Of a DNA stretch of 64,000 nucleotides, positions 48,201-57,100 are shown in pieces (within the stretch, counting starts at the first letter, position 1; each line of letters begins with the position of its first letter). This stretch comes from an uncultured Prevotella sp. (GTDB lineage Bacteria; Bacteroidota; Bacteroidia; Bacteroidales; Bacteroidaceae), in the NCBI GenBank assembly GCA_944319815.1, contig CALUEX010000052.1, positions 1-64,000 on the forward strand, given 5' to 3'. Position numbers and translations under genes: made by a program. The notes beneath the pieces were generated by a model. The model was not told the DNA's origin, searched no databases, and was given only the letters and a program-made list of their open reading frames with translations.

Positions 48201-51200
48201 AAGAGTGTAGTATTTCTTGGCTTGTGATGTTCCCCACCCTGTAGATGTCGTCGATACCTTACCGGTCGGCTGCACTGTCTTAACAAGCCGTCCCCAACCG
48301 TCATACGTGTAACTGACCGTCAGCACCGCCGAGGCATCCGTTTCGTCATTTTCCGTCAAAAGACTGCCAGTTGAGTTATAGGTAAACGTATTTACCGCCG
48401 ATGCAGGTGAAGTGTATTTTTTTACAATGTTGTCACCATGGGCATCATATTCATTGTACATCGTAACCTGTTCTACACCCTGCCCTTCCGTGCGGGTTGA
48501 CAACACATTGCCCCATGCGTCATAAGTGTAATAAGTAGTGACCGGCATCGACGACTCGGCCTTTTCTTTCACTGACGCCTTGCGTCCGAGATTGTCGTAT
48601 GTTATTATCGTCCGCGTTTCAGACATATCGACATCCTCGCCATACATCAAAAACTCGTCAACAATCTGTGGCAGCCAGCCGCACGGTTTCTTCACGAAAC
48701 TTCCGTAAGAAACAGCTTTGTACGCAAAGCCGTCGTCACGCTCGGTAAGCTCCTCTGTCAACACGCATTTATCCGTGTCGTATTGATATGTCACGAGCGT
48801 TTTGTCACCATCAAAATCTGTTATCGACTTGGATTTTGGATAAGCAAAAAACACTTTATTGCCTTTGTCAACGACAGTCTGCGTGGTGACAGTTGTTGAC
48901 GTATAGTCGCCCGTGGTCTCTGTTACGGTCGTACTACAGGGGATGAAAAATTTGCGGTCCCATGAGCTTAATGTCGTTGCACTTTTACGCCCAGTAGTCT
49001 CGTTGTTTGCCTCGATGCCCGACATACCTAAAAGTCCCTTGCCTTGCAGGTGGGCTTTCAATCCCTTATATTTATATGTCAACACTTCATTCGCCACGGC
49101 ACCGTTGGTCTTGACGATACGTGTCACAACGGGCAACGGCAGTGTTATGTCCGCCATTGGATACATTTCATTCTTAAAACGGGTATATGTGCCGAAACTT
49201 GAAGCTAACGTACCGTATGTGATTGAAGTCTGGTTATCAAAGCCGTCCGCAACGAACGTAACCCTGCCCTCTGCAGCCGACCAGTTTCCGTAAAAGTGCA
49301 AAGATGGGTCAACATTGGCGTTTACCGCACCAAAACAATTATACCCGTAGTTTAAAAGCTCTGCGGCTCCGTCGCCATTAAAATCTCCGACCGTAAACCG
49401 GCATGACAAGGCATCGTCTTGTCGGTTAGACGTTGCAGTTTTAACTACTGATAATCCCGTTCCCGTTGAACGCAACCAATAAGTAGTGGCCCTACCTTGA
49501 ACTGCATTGACCACTACGTCGGACATTCCGTCGTGGTCAAAATCAAATATAGACAAGCCAAACCGCGTGTCATCCTTGCCATGGCTTGTTATAGTTGAAA
49601 CCTTGCCTATATTTACAATACTGAAACTACCATCACCCTGTCCTAATGCAAAACTAAAGACACCTCCATTGAAAACAATAAAATCCGCAACGCCGTCTCC
49701 ATTGAAATCACCAAGTCCCATACGTGTTGAGGCTTTCAAGTTTGTACCGGTGACAACACGCGCATCGTTGAATTTATATGTATCACCACGGTTCAAAAAC
49801 AGCTTGTAGCCGTTGTCGTATATAAATATGACATCATTAAGTCCGTCATTGTTGAAGTCTGCAGAATAGAGGTCTTTAGGTTTTCCCGGCAATGTGATGT
49901 TTGATTCCGTATGTTTCAATGTATAACCCGAAGTATGGTATATGCGTATAAGGTTATAAGTCGTGCCGCTCACAGGCTCGCGTTCAACGACCACAATCTC
50001 ACTTTTGCCATCGTTGTCAAAGTCGGCGACGGTGTAAACAGGAAATTCATTTGACTTCTTCATGACGCAGATAAATGAATTCATATTCCTGTTACCGCCA
50101 TATTCATCACCGCAGACAAACTGGAATTCAGCCCTTCTTACGCCTAATTCACTTATAAGTGACACACTGGGGATTACAATCTCCACAATTCCGCCGCCAG
50201 TAATGTCGGCTGCAACCGGTGCTCCCTGCTGTTCACTCCAGTCATCAAAACTAAAACTTGCACCTAATGATATTTCACTTTTTTTTGAAAAACTTATGCT
50301 CCCGTCCGCATTCAGCTTCGATGGATATATATAACAATAATTGTTGAGTTTGCCACTTTGGTCTGTCGGGCCTACAATTACGGGACACATTTCAATTAAG
50401 TCGGATATTCCGTCACCGTTCATGTCGGCTGCCATGAAGTTCTGTCCCTTTTTGTGGACGAACGTGGACGTTTGTAAAGCGAGGTCAGGGGTCTTGGCCG
50501 TCAACGATGGTGATGGAAGGTAATTCCAATTTATAACAGTTGGCTTAAGCTGTTCGCCAGAGGCATTTTCTTCAATCACTGAAACTAAGCGTGAAAACTT
50601 TGTACTCGACTGGTCGCTAATGGCATTATAAGTAAAAGTGTATTTACGCAACAATGCCCCGTGCATTTTTGTTGTTATACTCTTAAGGCGTAAGCCCATT
50701 TTGCCTTCCACTGTCTCCAAACGGAATTTTTGCACATCGCCACGTGTTTCGTATGTAAAAGCTATCTCGTTTGCCGTTTGTACAGTCGCAACATTTTTAT
50801 TTTTACCATACGTTATTTTTGATATATAAACAAAGTTGTTGTCGCATAAATATGTATAGTCTGCATAATTGCCTTGGGTGTCTTCAATGTGGTCGATGTA
50901 CCAAGCATTACATATTGTCAGCCCTGTTTTTCCTTTATAGTTTTGTCTCGATGTTGCACTATTACCGTATGTTATAGTTCGCCCGTCGGCCATTGAAACT
51001 GAAAAATATAAACCATAAGTTCCAGATTTGACTGCAACGACCGACATAGGGTCTGACTCCATGTTGTATGTTGAATTTACCGTTCCCTGTATTCCAGACT
51101 TACGCATAAGGCGCTGACCGTCAATGCTATAGTTGTCTGTCGCCAAGTGAGTTAGTCCCTTAGCCTGTCCGTCATGATAAATATCCGCAGGCACACGTGT

Positions 51201-51539
51201 TATGGCGGAAAGTCCCGATATATTACAACCATAACCTACAACGCCATTGCCTGACTGGCTGTTATAGCAAATTGAAACATTAGGTTGAACTTGGCAGTGT
51301 CCTGATGGAGTGGTTATTGGTATATTGAATATAGCTGCACCGTTATTGTTTACGTCAAAATGTATTGACGTACATCCAACAGGAACGTTGTTGACACTAT
51401 TTTCCACAGGAGGAAGAGAATAGCCAAAGTCATCAGGGCTTGACGTTGAAACGGTCATTCCACACAAAGAGGCCAGCCGTACAGATGAAAACAATACGGC
51501 CAATAATGCCGTTCTTGTAAAAGTCAACATAGGTTTCAT
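45294..51539 (-). CDS. RHS polymorphic toxin with GIY-YIG nuclease-like tip
   Basis: 2081 aa from the ATG at 51539. N-terminal signal peptide (MKPMLTFTRTALLAVLFSSV); SpvB-like segment (about 35-130); FG-GAP repeats (about 370-770), for example DFNGDGVADFIVFNGG and DFDHDGMSDVVVNA; a long series of YD repeats (YTYDAWGNVL, YEYDAAGRELRR) forming the RHS shell; and the conserved core end DPALGRFLSPDNYVQMPENS ... NPLKYTDPSGE near residue 1766. Then a Gly-rich hydrophobic pre-toxin region and, in the last ~95 residues, a GIY-YIG-type fold: SVYLGTDDN, RYVGIT, SIRFSEH (Arg and His), MEQRLI (Glu), LYNKIN. It should be a nuclease delivered to competitors; how it leaves the cell is not evident. Coupled to the small gene upstream and followed by immunity genes. 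Confidence 0.85.
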   Translation of the reverse strand: MKPMLTFTRTALLAVLFSSVRLASLCGMTVSTSSPDDFGYSLPPVENSVNNVPVGCTSIHFDVNNNGAAIFNIPITTPSGHCQVQPNVSICYNSQSGNGVVGYGCNISGLSAITRVPADIYHDGQAKGLTHLATDNYSIDGQRLMRKSGIQGTVNSTYNMESDPMSVVAVKSGTYGLYFSVSMADGRTITYGNSATSRQNYKGKTGLTICNAWYIDHIEDTQGNYADYTYLCDNNFVYISKITYGKNKNVATVQTANEIAFTYETRGDVQKFRLETVEGKMGLRLKSITTKMHGALLRKYTFTYNAISDQSSTKFSRLVSVIEENASGEQLKPTVINWNYLPSPSLTAKTPDLALQTSTFVHKKGQNFMAADMNGDGISDLIEMCPVIVGPTDQSGKLNNYCYIYPSKLNADGSISFSKKSEISLGASFSFDDWSEQQGAPVAADITGGGIVEIVIPSVSLISELGVRRAEFQFVCGDEYGGNRNMNSFICVMKKSNEFPVYTVADFDNDGKSEIVVVEREPVSGTTYNLIRIYHTSGYTLKHTESNITLPGKPKDLYSADFNNDGLNDVIFIYDNGYKLFLNRGDTYKFNDARVVTGTNLKASTRMGLGDFNGDGVADFIVFNGGVFSFALGQGDGSFSIVNIGKVSTITSHGKDDTRFGLSIFDFDHDGMSDVVVNAVQGRATTYWLRSTGTGLSVVKTATSNRQDDALSCRFTVGDFNGDGAAELLNYGYNCFGAVNANVDPSLHFYGNWSAAEGRVTFVADGFDNQTSITYGTLASSFGTYTRFKNEMYPMADITLPLPVVTRIVKTNGAVANEVLTYKYKGLKAHLQGKGLLGMSGIEANNETTGRKSATTLSSWDRKFFIPCSTTVTETTGDYTSTTVTTQTVVDKGNKVFFAYPKSKSITDFDGDKTLVTYQYDTDKCVLTEELTERDDGFAYKAVSYGSFVKKPCGWLPQIVDEFLMYGEDVDMSETRTIITYDNLGRKASVKEKAESSMPVTTYYTYDAWGNVLSTRTEGQGVEQVTMYNEYDAHGDNIVKKYTSPASAVNTFTYNSTGSLLTENDETDASAVLTVSYTYDGWGRLVKTVQPTGKVSTTSTGWGTSQAKKYYTLKQGDGEPWVKTWYDARGREVLVESVGAKDVPLSKQTTYGVNGLPAKIVTNTGVLSFTENLEYDTRDRLIRDENERRNTTTYSYGLRSTTTTKRVSSNADESDFTTNYDAWGNIASSVDPLNTVEWKYGPLGKPISASTCGNTVSMEYDDVGNRTSLTDPDAGTMTYEYDAAGRELRRTDARGKTIATAYDYLGRVTSVVANRDSTKYTYGTSGNYAMRLQNCTNSVGTVGYVYDTFGRLQTELRYILSVPFLTAATYEYDKSGNIVKRGWSNLTVNYDYDSYGNMTAIKVGDETVWQLTKYTGRVTHYAWGKNLVAKELRSPATGYLKHKPVYRGTENVAYLSFDYNADTGNLGSRSGVGENTFYIDDFYYDQLDRLKTVKYSILNFKAIPAYNDDGSDDPKSEEAIGAIQPSNNVFPLLRYMTRFSNDGNILSKYNVGSYTYEADKPHAVTSVENTNGLIPENPQYVEYDAYGNVTLLEEGGSGGYRMEVAYGPDGKRWVSKLYRGGSLARTVVYGDDFEYVNENGTVRYFYYLGEDVLCVVDGKGDTKVYYMVTDNLGSIVNILDADGNAVFTASYDAWGRQTIGKNDIGFLRGYTGHEMLTEFNLVNMNGRLYDPALGRFLSPDNYVQMPENSQSFNRYSYCLNNPLKYTDPSGEYLIVDDLIAAFVGGVVNLGANLLTGDVHSIGQGASLFGVGALSGVVALYNPLAAAGIVGLGNSVVNQGFTNGWNNIDWGNVFTSGAMSVAMGYLGGAMSSYTSTYTSHLTSWIPNDIARKTFDSALSGSIVGFGFGSVLSLGQGNSFGQAFGDGLNDAAMGFTVGAIGGFGNAVIEQRQAKTMSILDALEPNNIDAEQIVKEVLSSSKTPLGSGDNSVYLGTDDNGIVRYVGITAREPSIRFSEHLHSKTNRATLRYHTIDRTGQLSRMQALIMEQRLINIYGLGKNGGLLYNKINSISPKYWEKYDLIK

Positions 51540-51979
51540 TTCTTTACTATTTTCCATGACGCTAATTCACCTGAAATCTCAACTTGCAATATATATACTC
51601 CACTATGGCGAACGCCCAAATCAATGAAGTTGCCTGAAACATTTATGGCTTGTTTTGTTATGAAGATTCCATCAATGCCATAAACATTGATGGCGCCGAC
51701 AACCTCACCTCCAGTCATATTGCTAACCATAACACGTACACTTCCGCTTGATGGATTATTATAAATGTCTATTTTATAATTCTTGAATATTCCATCAATA
51801 TGTTGTTCTTCGCTCGCTTCTAACGATTTTGCACTCATGCTTTTTGATTGAACAACCTCACGAGACACACGATTGCCAGCTGCGTCATAAGTATAATAAA
51901 TTTTATTTTGCGACAAAGCCTTAACCTCAACTCCCCAAAAGAGTGATAGTAATAAGGGAATTTTGATAAAATGTCTCAT
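51536..51979 (-). CDS. Exported YD-repeat plus sorting-tail protein, partner of RHS
   Basis: 147 aa. Signal peptide to about residue 24 (LFWGVEVKALSQ), then one RHS-type YD repeat (KIYYTYDAAGNRVSREVVQS), a short linker, and a C-terminal ~75-residue domain of the Por-secretion type (YKIDIYNNPSSGSVRVMVSN, GVYILQVEISGELASWKIVK). Its stop codon overlaps the RHS start as ATGA. I recall similar partners before RHS genes in Bacteroides. An isolated YD strand could complete or cap the RHS shell, or guide it to the Type IX system; neither is shown. Confidence 0.75.
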   Translation of the reverse strand: MRHFIKIPLLLSLFWGVEVKALSQNKIYYTYDAAGNRVSREVVQSKSMSAKSLEASEEQHIDGIFKNYKIDIYNNPSSGSVRVMVSNMTGGEVVGAINVYGIDGIFITKQAINVSGNFIDLGVRHSGVYILQVEISGELASWKIVKK

Positions 51980-52025
51980 AAATGCTAAAGTTATAATTTA
52001 TATTTTAAGTTAAAAATAACAAACG

Positions 52026-52056
52026 CAAAAATACGTAAAATATGCAAATGAGCAAA
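52026..52056 (-). promoter_or_regulatory. Promoter of the RHS toxin operon
   Basis: TTTG (52053-52056), 19 bp, TATTTTTG (52026-52033) on the minus strand; leader of about 40 nt to the ATG at 51979. Confidence 0.7.
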
Positions 52057-52314
52057 GTCTTAATCCAAATAAAATCATGGTTTGACATGAAAAATGTAAT
52101 ATTCGAACAAATAAACAGTGATAACGAACAACATTATTTGCCATATACTCAAACAAAAAAGTTTGGCATTTCTGCCCAGCTGGTATTAGCTTGATTATCA
52201 GGAGGTTTCCAATATGCCGCATATTGCAGCGTAAAAGATGCCATTTCATCGTGCGTTTTGTAGCGTTTTGCACGGCAAAAAGGCACGTATCGTGATGAGG
52301 ATGGATTTATATAA

Positions 52315-52497
52315 ATGAATGTCAGCAAAGCTCCCATTCATTAGTAGTTAAAGGAGTTTTCTCCAGTACTAAAAGGAGTAAAGGAGTTATGTAATAAAGG
52401 AGTTAAGACATCAGCCTTTTCATCAACACCCCTCCCCTTGGGGAGGTCGGGAGGGGGCTGGTTTCCATTCACTAAGGAGTTAAAGACAAGTGCCTTG
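52315..52497 (+). repeat. Dispersed repeat, left copy flanking the oxidoreductase
   Basis: Blocks 52315-52358 and 52471-52497 match 54269-54312 and 54338-54364 in the same order and orientation (44 bp with about two differences, and 27 bp with about two). Between them the left copy contains tandem AAAGGAGT units and a G/C hairpin at 52429-52457. The whole gap 52057-52675 has no supported gene. Confidence 0.65.
52429..52457. repeat. CCCCTCCCC hairpin element
   Basis: CCCCTCCCCTTGGGGAGG folds on itself and is followed by TCGGGAGGGGG. It stands out sharply from the AT-rich surroundings and resembles short hairpin repeats I have seen scattered in Prevotella and Bacteroides genomes. Confidence 0.45.
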
Positions 52498-52590
52498 CAG
52501 GTTTATGCCTGATGAACCGTAGTTGGACTGTTTGCGGATTTTCTTATTTATATATGTGCCATTTCATCGGTAAAACATGGCAATATTAAG

Positions 52591-52643
52591 TAACGGGCAA
52601 GCCCCTGTCACGAGGTGTACCTGACAGCGGAACTTGCCCGTTA
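52591..52643 (-). terminator. Long hairpin after the FAD oxidoreductase gene
   Basis: TAACGGGCAAG pairs with CTTGCCCGTTA (11 bp), enclosing a second stem CTGTCA/TGACAG. It begins 32 bp after the minus-strand stop at 52676; no U-tract, so termination is likely but not certain. Confidence 0.6.
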
Positions 52644-52675
52644 ATATGATAGATGCTTTCTGTTGTAATAACAAT

Positions 52676-54247
52676 TTACAGCGCGGACATATACGCCTTG
52701 ACGGCATCGGCACACCTTTCGCCGTCAACACCGGCAGAGACTATTCCTCCGGCGTACCCTGCCCCTTCGCCGCACGGGAAGAGGCCAGACAGGCACACGT
52801 GTTGCAACGACTCACTGTCGCGCAATATGCGCACAGGGGACGACGTGCGCGTTTCGGCAGCTATGAGCACTGCTTCGTTGGTAAGGAAGCCACGGCTGGT
52901 GCGCCCGAAAACCTCGAAACCCTGTTGCAACCGTTTGCTGACAATGGAGGGAAGCCAAAAGTGAAGCGGACTCGAAATAAGTCCCGGTGCGTATGAGCTT
53001 TTCGGCAAGTCGAAACTAAGGCGCGAGCGCACAAAGTCAACCATGCGTTGCGCAGGGGCTGTCTGCCGCATATTACCCTGTTGCCAACAGTCATGCTCCA
53101 TCTTCTCCTGGAAGTTCATCATGCAGAGCGTGTCGGCTGGGTTGCCCACATCCTCCGGGTGAACCTCAACCACCATGCCGCTGTTTGACCATTGCGAGCC
53201 GCGGTTGCTCGGGCTCATTCCGTTTACGACTATCTGTCCCGGGCCGGTAGCCGCCGGGATGACGAAGCCTCCGGGGCACATACAGAACGAATAGACGCCA
53301 CGCCCATCCACCTGCGTTACGAAACTGTATTCAGCCGCCGGCAACCAACGGCCACGCCCGTTCTTGCTGTGGTATTGTATGCTGTCAATCAGTGCGGCAG
53401 GATGCTCAAGGCGCACGCCCACGGCCAAAGCCTTGGCCTCCATCTCAACCTTGTTCTCGTCAAGGTAACGATAGACGTCGCGCGCCGAATGGCCCGTGGC
53501 AAGGATTACGGGGCCGCGGAACTCACGCTCCTCTCCCGAGGTCAGGTCAACGGCATTGACACCTATAACACTGTCACCATCGACAAGCAGCGAAACCATC
53601 TTTGTCTGGAAATGCACTTCGCCGCCACAGCCTATGACCGTGTTGCGCATATTCTCGATTACGCGCGGCAGCTTGTCTGTACCTATGTGCGGATGGGCAT
53701 CGGCAAGAATGGCCGTAGAAGCACCGTGCTGACAGAACACGTTTAGGATTTTGCGCGTGTTGCCGCGCTTCTTGCTGCGTGTATATAATTTGCCGTCAGA
53801 ATAAGCCCCTGCCCCGCCTTCGCCAAAACAATAGTTGCTCTCGGGGTCAACTTTTTGCGTCTTCGTTATTGCGGCTATGTCTTTCTTGCGTTCGTGCACA
53901 TCCTTGCCACGCTCCAAAACGATGGGGCGCAAGCCTATTTCAATAAGTCGCAAGGCGGCAAAAAGACCACCGGGACCAGCCCCCACCACAACAACTGACG
54001 GGGCGGAGGACACGTCGCGGTAGTCGGTTCGTTCGTATTCGTCGTCTTCAGGCTGCTCATTGATGTAAACACGGACTTTAAGGTTGACAAATATTGTGCG
54101 CTGGCGTGCGTCGATGCTGCGCCGCAACACCCTAACGTGAGTGATAGTCCTGACGTCAAGGCCCTTGTCGCGTGAAACAAAATCCTTGATAGTTGCCTCG
54201 TTGGCTGCCTGCTGCGGCAGCAATCTTAATTGATATTCTGTTATCAT
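52676..54247 (-). CDS. FAD-dependent oxidoreductase (COG2509-like)
   Basis: 523 aa from the ATG at 54247 (MITEYQLRLLPQQ); a longer frame to 54295 would run into the flanking repeat. N-terminal small domain with basic strands, then the dinucleotide-binding motif VVVVGAGPGGLFAALRLIEIGLRPIVLERG, CFGEGGAGAYSDGKLYTRSKK, and a C-terminal FAD motif with GAGYAGGIVSAGVDG. These BaiN/HI0933-like dehydrogenases are conserved in Bacteroidetes without a proven substrate. GC content is noticeably higher than the surroundings, and the gene is bracketed by direct repeats. Confidence 0.85.
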   Translation of the reverse strand: MITEYQLRLLPQQAANEATIKDFVSRDKGLDVRTITHVRVLRRSIDARQRTIFVNLKVRVYINEQPEDDEYERTDYRDVSSAPSVVVVGAGPGGLFAALRLIEIGLRPIVLERGKDVHERKKDIAAITKTQKVDPESNYCFGEGGAGAYSDGKLYTRSKKRGNTRKILNVFCQHGASTAILADAHPHIGTDKLPRVIENMRNTVIGCGGEVHFQTKMVSLLVDGDSVIGVNAVDLTSGEEREFRGPVILATGHSARDVYRYLDENKVEMEAKALAVGVRLEHPAALIDSIQYHSKNGRGRWLPAAEYSFVTQVDGRGVYSFCMCPGGFVIPAATGPGQIVVNGMSPSNRGSQWSNSGMVVEVHPEDVGNPADTLCMMNFQEKMEHDCWQQGNMRQTAPAQRMVDFVRSRLSFDLPKSSYAPGLISSPLHFWLPSIVSKRLQQGFEVFGRTSRGFLTNEAVLIAAETRTSSPVRILRDSESLQHVCLSGLFPCGEGAGYAGGIVSAGVDGERCADAVKAYMSAL

Positions 54248-54268
54248 ACGATTATAAAAATGATTGGT

Positions 54269-54364
54269 ATGAATGTCCGCAAAGCCCCCATTCATTAGTA
54301 GTTAAAGGAGTTAAAGTAGTTAACGTTCGCTTCGCGAACTAAGGAGTTAAAGACAAATGCTTTG
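54269..54364 (+). repeat. Dispersed repeat, right copy flanking the oxidoreductase
   Basis: Direct copy of the 52315-52497 element, with a shorter centre that contains the hairpin GTTCGCTTCGCGAAC (54325-54339). It starts 21 bp from the oxidoreductase ATG, so it occupies that gene's promoter or leader region. Confidence 0.65.
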
Positions 54365-54556
54365 TCGGTATGTGCCGATTAACGGTTATAGGGATATTTT
54401 GCGGATATTCATTAATGTTAATACATTTATTCAAGAAACTTACGTAATTCGGCAAAAGCCATTTGGCAAAAAGACAAGTACGGTTTTATATTTTGCATAA
54501 ATATGTAACATAATTCAGTTGTTTTCTGCAAAATTAGCAATTTCGTGATAATTTAT

Positions 54557-54587
54557 ATTGCAATAATGAGTAATTTTATTATATTTG
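54557..54587 (+). promoter_or_regulatory. Promoter of the threonine operon
   Basis: ATTG (54557-54560), 19 bp, TATATTTG (54580-54587). The ~60-nt leader contains a CCTCG/CGAGG hairpin near 54612-54628 but no threonine-rich leader peptide. Confidence 0.5.
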
Positions 54588-54652
54588 TCGGCAATTTTAA
54601 CAGAGAACAGACCTCGTTTGTTCCGAGGCTCTCGAAAACCATAATTAAAATA

Positions 54653-57088
54653 ATGAAAGTATTAAAGTTTGGTGGAACGTCCGTAGGTTCCGTGAAAAGC
54701 ATTCTATGCTTAAAAAGAATTGTAGAGAAAGAGGCTAAGAAACAGCCCATAATAGTAGTGGTAAGTGCGCTGGGAGGCATAACGGACAAACTACTCTCCA
54801 CGGCGCAAATGGCCCTGGAAGGCGACGAACGCTACAAGATGGAGTTCGACGCGATGGTGAAACGCCACCATAGGATGATTGACACTGTGATAAACGACAC
54901 TAAGAAGCGTGAAGACCTGTTTAATGCCGTGGACGTATTGTTCGAACAGCTCAAGAGCATTTATTACGGTGTCTATCTCATTCACGACCTCAGCCGAAAG
55001 ACACAGGACGCCATAGTAAGTTATGGTGAGCGCCTAAGCTCAAACATAACAGCCGCTATCATTAAGAACGCCAAACTTTTTGATGCAAGGAACTTTATCC
55101 AGACCGAGTATAAAGGAGGGAAACATCTCCTGGACAGCGAACTGACTAACAGGCTCGTATGCGAAACATTCGCCGAACTGCCGCGCATCTCGGTAGTGCC
55201 GGGCTTCATAAGTCGCGACAAGGACACGGGCGAGACAACAAACCTCGGACGTGGCGGCAGCGATTACACCGCCGCAATCATCGCCGCAGCCCTTGACGCA
55301 GAGGTGCTGGAAATATGGACTGACGTTGACGGTTTCATGACAGCCGACCCGCGCGTAATACGCACGGCATACACCATAAGCGAGTTAAGCTACAAGGAAG
55401 CGATGGAGCTTTGCAACTTCGGTGCAAAGGTAATATATCCGCCTACCATATATCCCGTCTGCATAAAGAATATACCAATCAAGGTAAAAAACACGTTCAA
55501 CCCAAACGGCGCGGGCACTATAATCAAGGAGAAAATAGATAATGACCAAAAAGCAATCAAGGGAATATCGAGCATCAGCGACACTACGCTAATCACGGTT
55601 ACAGGTCTTTCGATGGTCGGGGTTATCGGCGTAAACCGCCGTATATTCACCGCGCTTGCGCAAAACGGCATTTCCGTTTTCCTCGTAAGCCAGGCATCGT
55701 CTGAAAACTCTACGTCAATAGGCGTAAAGGATACCGACGCGGAGGAAGCCGTGAGCGTGCTGAACGAAGAGTTTTCAAAAGAGATTGAGACCGGGGCAAT
55801 GTTCCCCATGCACGCCGAAAGTGGTTTGGCTACAATCGCCATCGTGGGCGAGAACATGAAGCACACGCCCGGCATAGCCGGAAAACTGTTCGGCACACTT
55901 GGCAGGAGTGGCATCAGCGTAATTGCCTGCGCACAGGGAGCGTCGGAAACAAATATTTCTTTTGTCATCAACGGGATGTATTTGAGAAAATCACTCAACG
56001 TCCTGCACGACTCGTTCTTCCTCTCCGAGTACAACGTACTTAACCTTTTTATCTGCGGCGTGGGCACTGTCGGCAACAAGCTGATAGAGCAAATCAAGCT
56101 GCAATACGAAGAATTAAAACAAAACAGGCGGTTAAAGCTAAACGTCGTAGGCATAGCCAGCAGCCATAACGCCATATTCAACCGCGACGGCCTTGACTTG
56201 GATAATTACCGCGAACTGTTGAAGAACTCCGAACCAAGCAACACTTCGAAGTTGCGCAAAGAGGTGATTGGGATGAACATCTTTAACAGCGTGTTCGTGG
56301 ATTGCACTGCAAGCAACGAGGTGGCTGCCCTTTACCAGGATTTTTTGGAACACAATATTTCCGTCATTGCGGCCAACAAGATTGCAGCATCATCCGATTA
56401 CGGCAGCTATATAAAACTCAAACGCACGGCGTTAGCACGCGGCGTTAAGTTTCGTTTCGAGACAAATGTAGGTGCCGGCCTACCTATCATAGGGACTATC
56501 AACGACTTACGCAACTCCGGCGACAAAATCCTGAAGATTGAGGCCGTACTTAGCGGCACGCTGAATTTCATATTCAACGAGTTGTCAAGCAAGGTTCCGT
56601 TCTCTGAAGCAGTAAGGCGTGCCAAGGAACAGGGATACAGCGAACCAGACCCGAGAATAGACCTAAGCGGCACTGACGTTGTGCGCAAACTGATAATACT
56701 AACCCGCGAAGCCGGATATAAAATTGAATTGGAAGACGTAAAGAAACACCTGTTTGTGCCTGACGACTTTTTCAAAGGGTCGCTTGATGACTTCTGGAAA
56801 AGGTTGCCGCAGCTTGACGCAGACTTTGAGGAACATCGGAAACATCTCGAAGAACAAGGACGCAGGTGGAGGTTCGTGGCGAAAATGGAAATGGGCAATG
56901 CGTCCGTCTCCCTGCAAGAGGTAAGCAAAGAGCACCCGTTCTATGCCCTTGAAGGCTCGAACAATATAGTTATGCTGACAACTGAACGCTACAAGGAATA
57001 CCCTATGCTAATACAAGGATATGGGGCAGGTGCAAGTGTTACCGCTGCAGGCGTGTTTGCAAACATAATGAGCATTGCTAATATATAA
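54653..57088 (+). CDS. thrA: Bifunctional aspartate kinase / homoserine dehydrogenase I
   Basis: 811 aa, the usual ThrA length, with start at 54653 (MKVLKFGGTSVGSVKS); an in-frame ATG at 54545 lies upstream of the promoter. Aspartokinase domain 1-300 (KFGGTSVGS, GRGGSDYTAAIIAAAL, EIWTDVDGFMTADPR), two ACT domains about 310-455 (TLITVTGLSMVGVIGV, TIAIVGENM), then the NAD(P)-binding LFICGVGTVGNKLIEQI and homoserine dehydrogenase core (GAGLPIIGTINDLRNSGDKI). First and third steps from aspartate to threonine and methionine; ACT domains imply feedback by threonine. Confidence 0.96.
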   Translation: MKVLKFGGTSVGSVKSILCLKRIVEKEAKKQPIIVVVSALGGITDKLLSTAQMALEGDERYKMEFDAMVKRHHRMIDTVINDTKKREDLFNAVDVLFEQLKSIYYGVYLIHDLSRKTQDAIVSYGERLSSNITAAIIKNAKLFDARNFIQTEYKGGKHLLDSELTNRLVCETFAELPRISVVPGFISRDKDTGETTNLGRGGSDYTAAIIAAALDAEVLEIWTDVDGFMTADPRVIRTAYTISELSYKEAMELCNFGAKVIYPPTIYPVCIKNIPIKVKNTFNPNGAGTIIKEKIDNDQKAIKGISSISDTTLITVTGLSMVGVIGVNRRIFTALAQNGISVFLVSQASSENSTSIGVKDTDAEEAVSVLNEEFSKEIETGAMFPMHAESGLATIAIVGENMKHTPGIAGKLFGTLGRSGISVIACAQGASETNISFVINGMYLRKSLNVLHDSFFLSEYNVLNLFICGVGTVGNKLIEQIKLQYEELKQNRRLKLNVVGIASSHNAIFNRDGLDLDNYRELLKNSEPSNTSKLRKEVIGMNIFNSVFVDCTASNEVAALYQDFLEHNISVIAANKIAASSDYGSYIKLKRTALARGVKFRFETNVGAGLPIIGTINDLRNSGDKILKIEAVLSGTLNFIFNELSSKVPFSEAVRRAKEQGYSEPDPRIDLSGTDVVRKLIILTREAGYKIELEDVKKHLFVPDDFFKGSLDDFWKRLPQLDADFEEHRKHLEEQGRRWRFVAKMEMGNASVSLQEVSKEHPFYALEGSNNIVMLTTERYKEYPMLIQGYGAGASVTAAGVFANIMSIANI

Positions 57089-57100
57089 TCTTCGAAAAAA

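Noticed and set aside
52345..52400. CRISPR-like array of AAAGGAGT units
   Set aside because: Units are only 8-9 bp, spacing is irregular and there are no unique spacers or cas genes.
53192..53746. 184-codon plus-strand frame opposite the FAD oxidoreductase
   Set aside because: Shadow of a GC-rich conserved gene; Arg/Ala/His-rich low-complexity translation.
55390..56181. 263-codon open frame on the minus strand opposite thrA
   Set aside because: Antisense of the conserved aspartokinase ACT and linker region; composition is a mirror of ThrA codons and nothing resembles a protein family.
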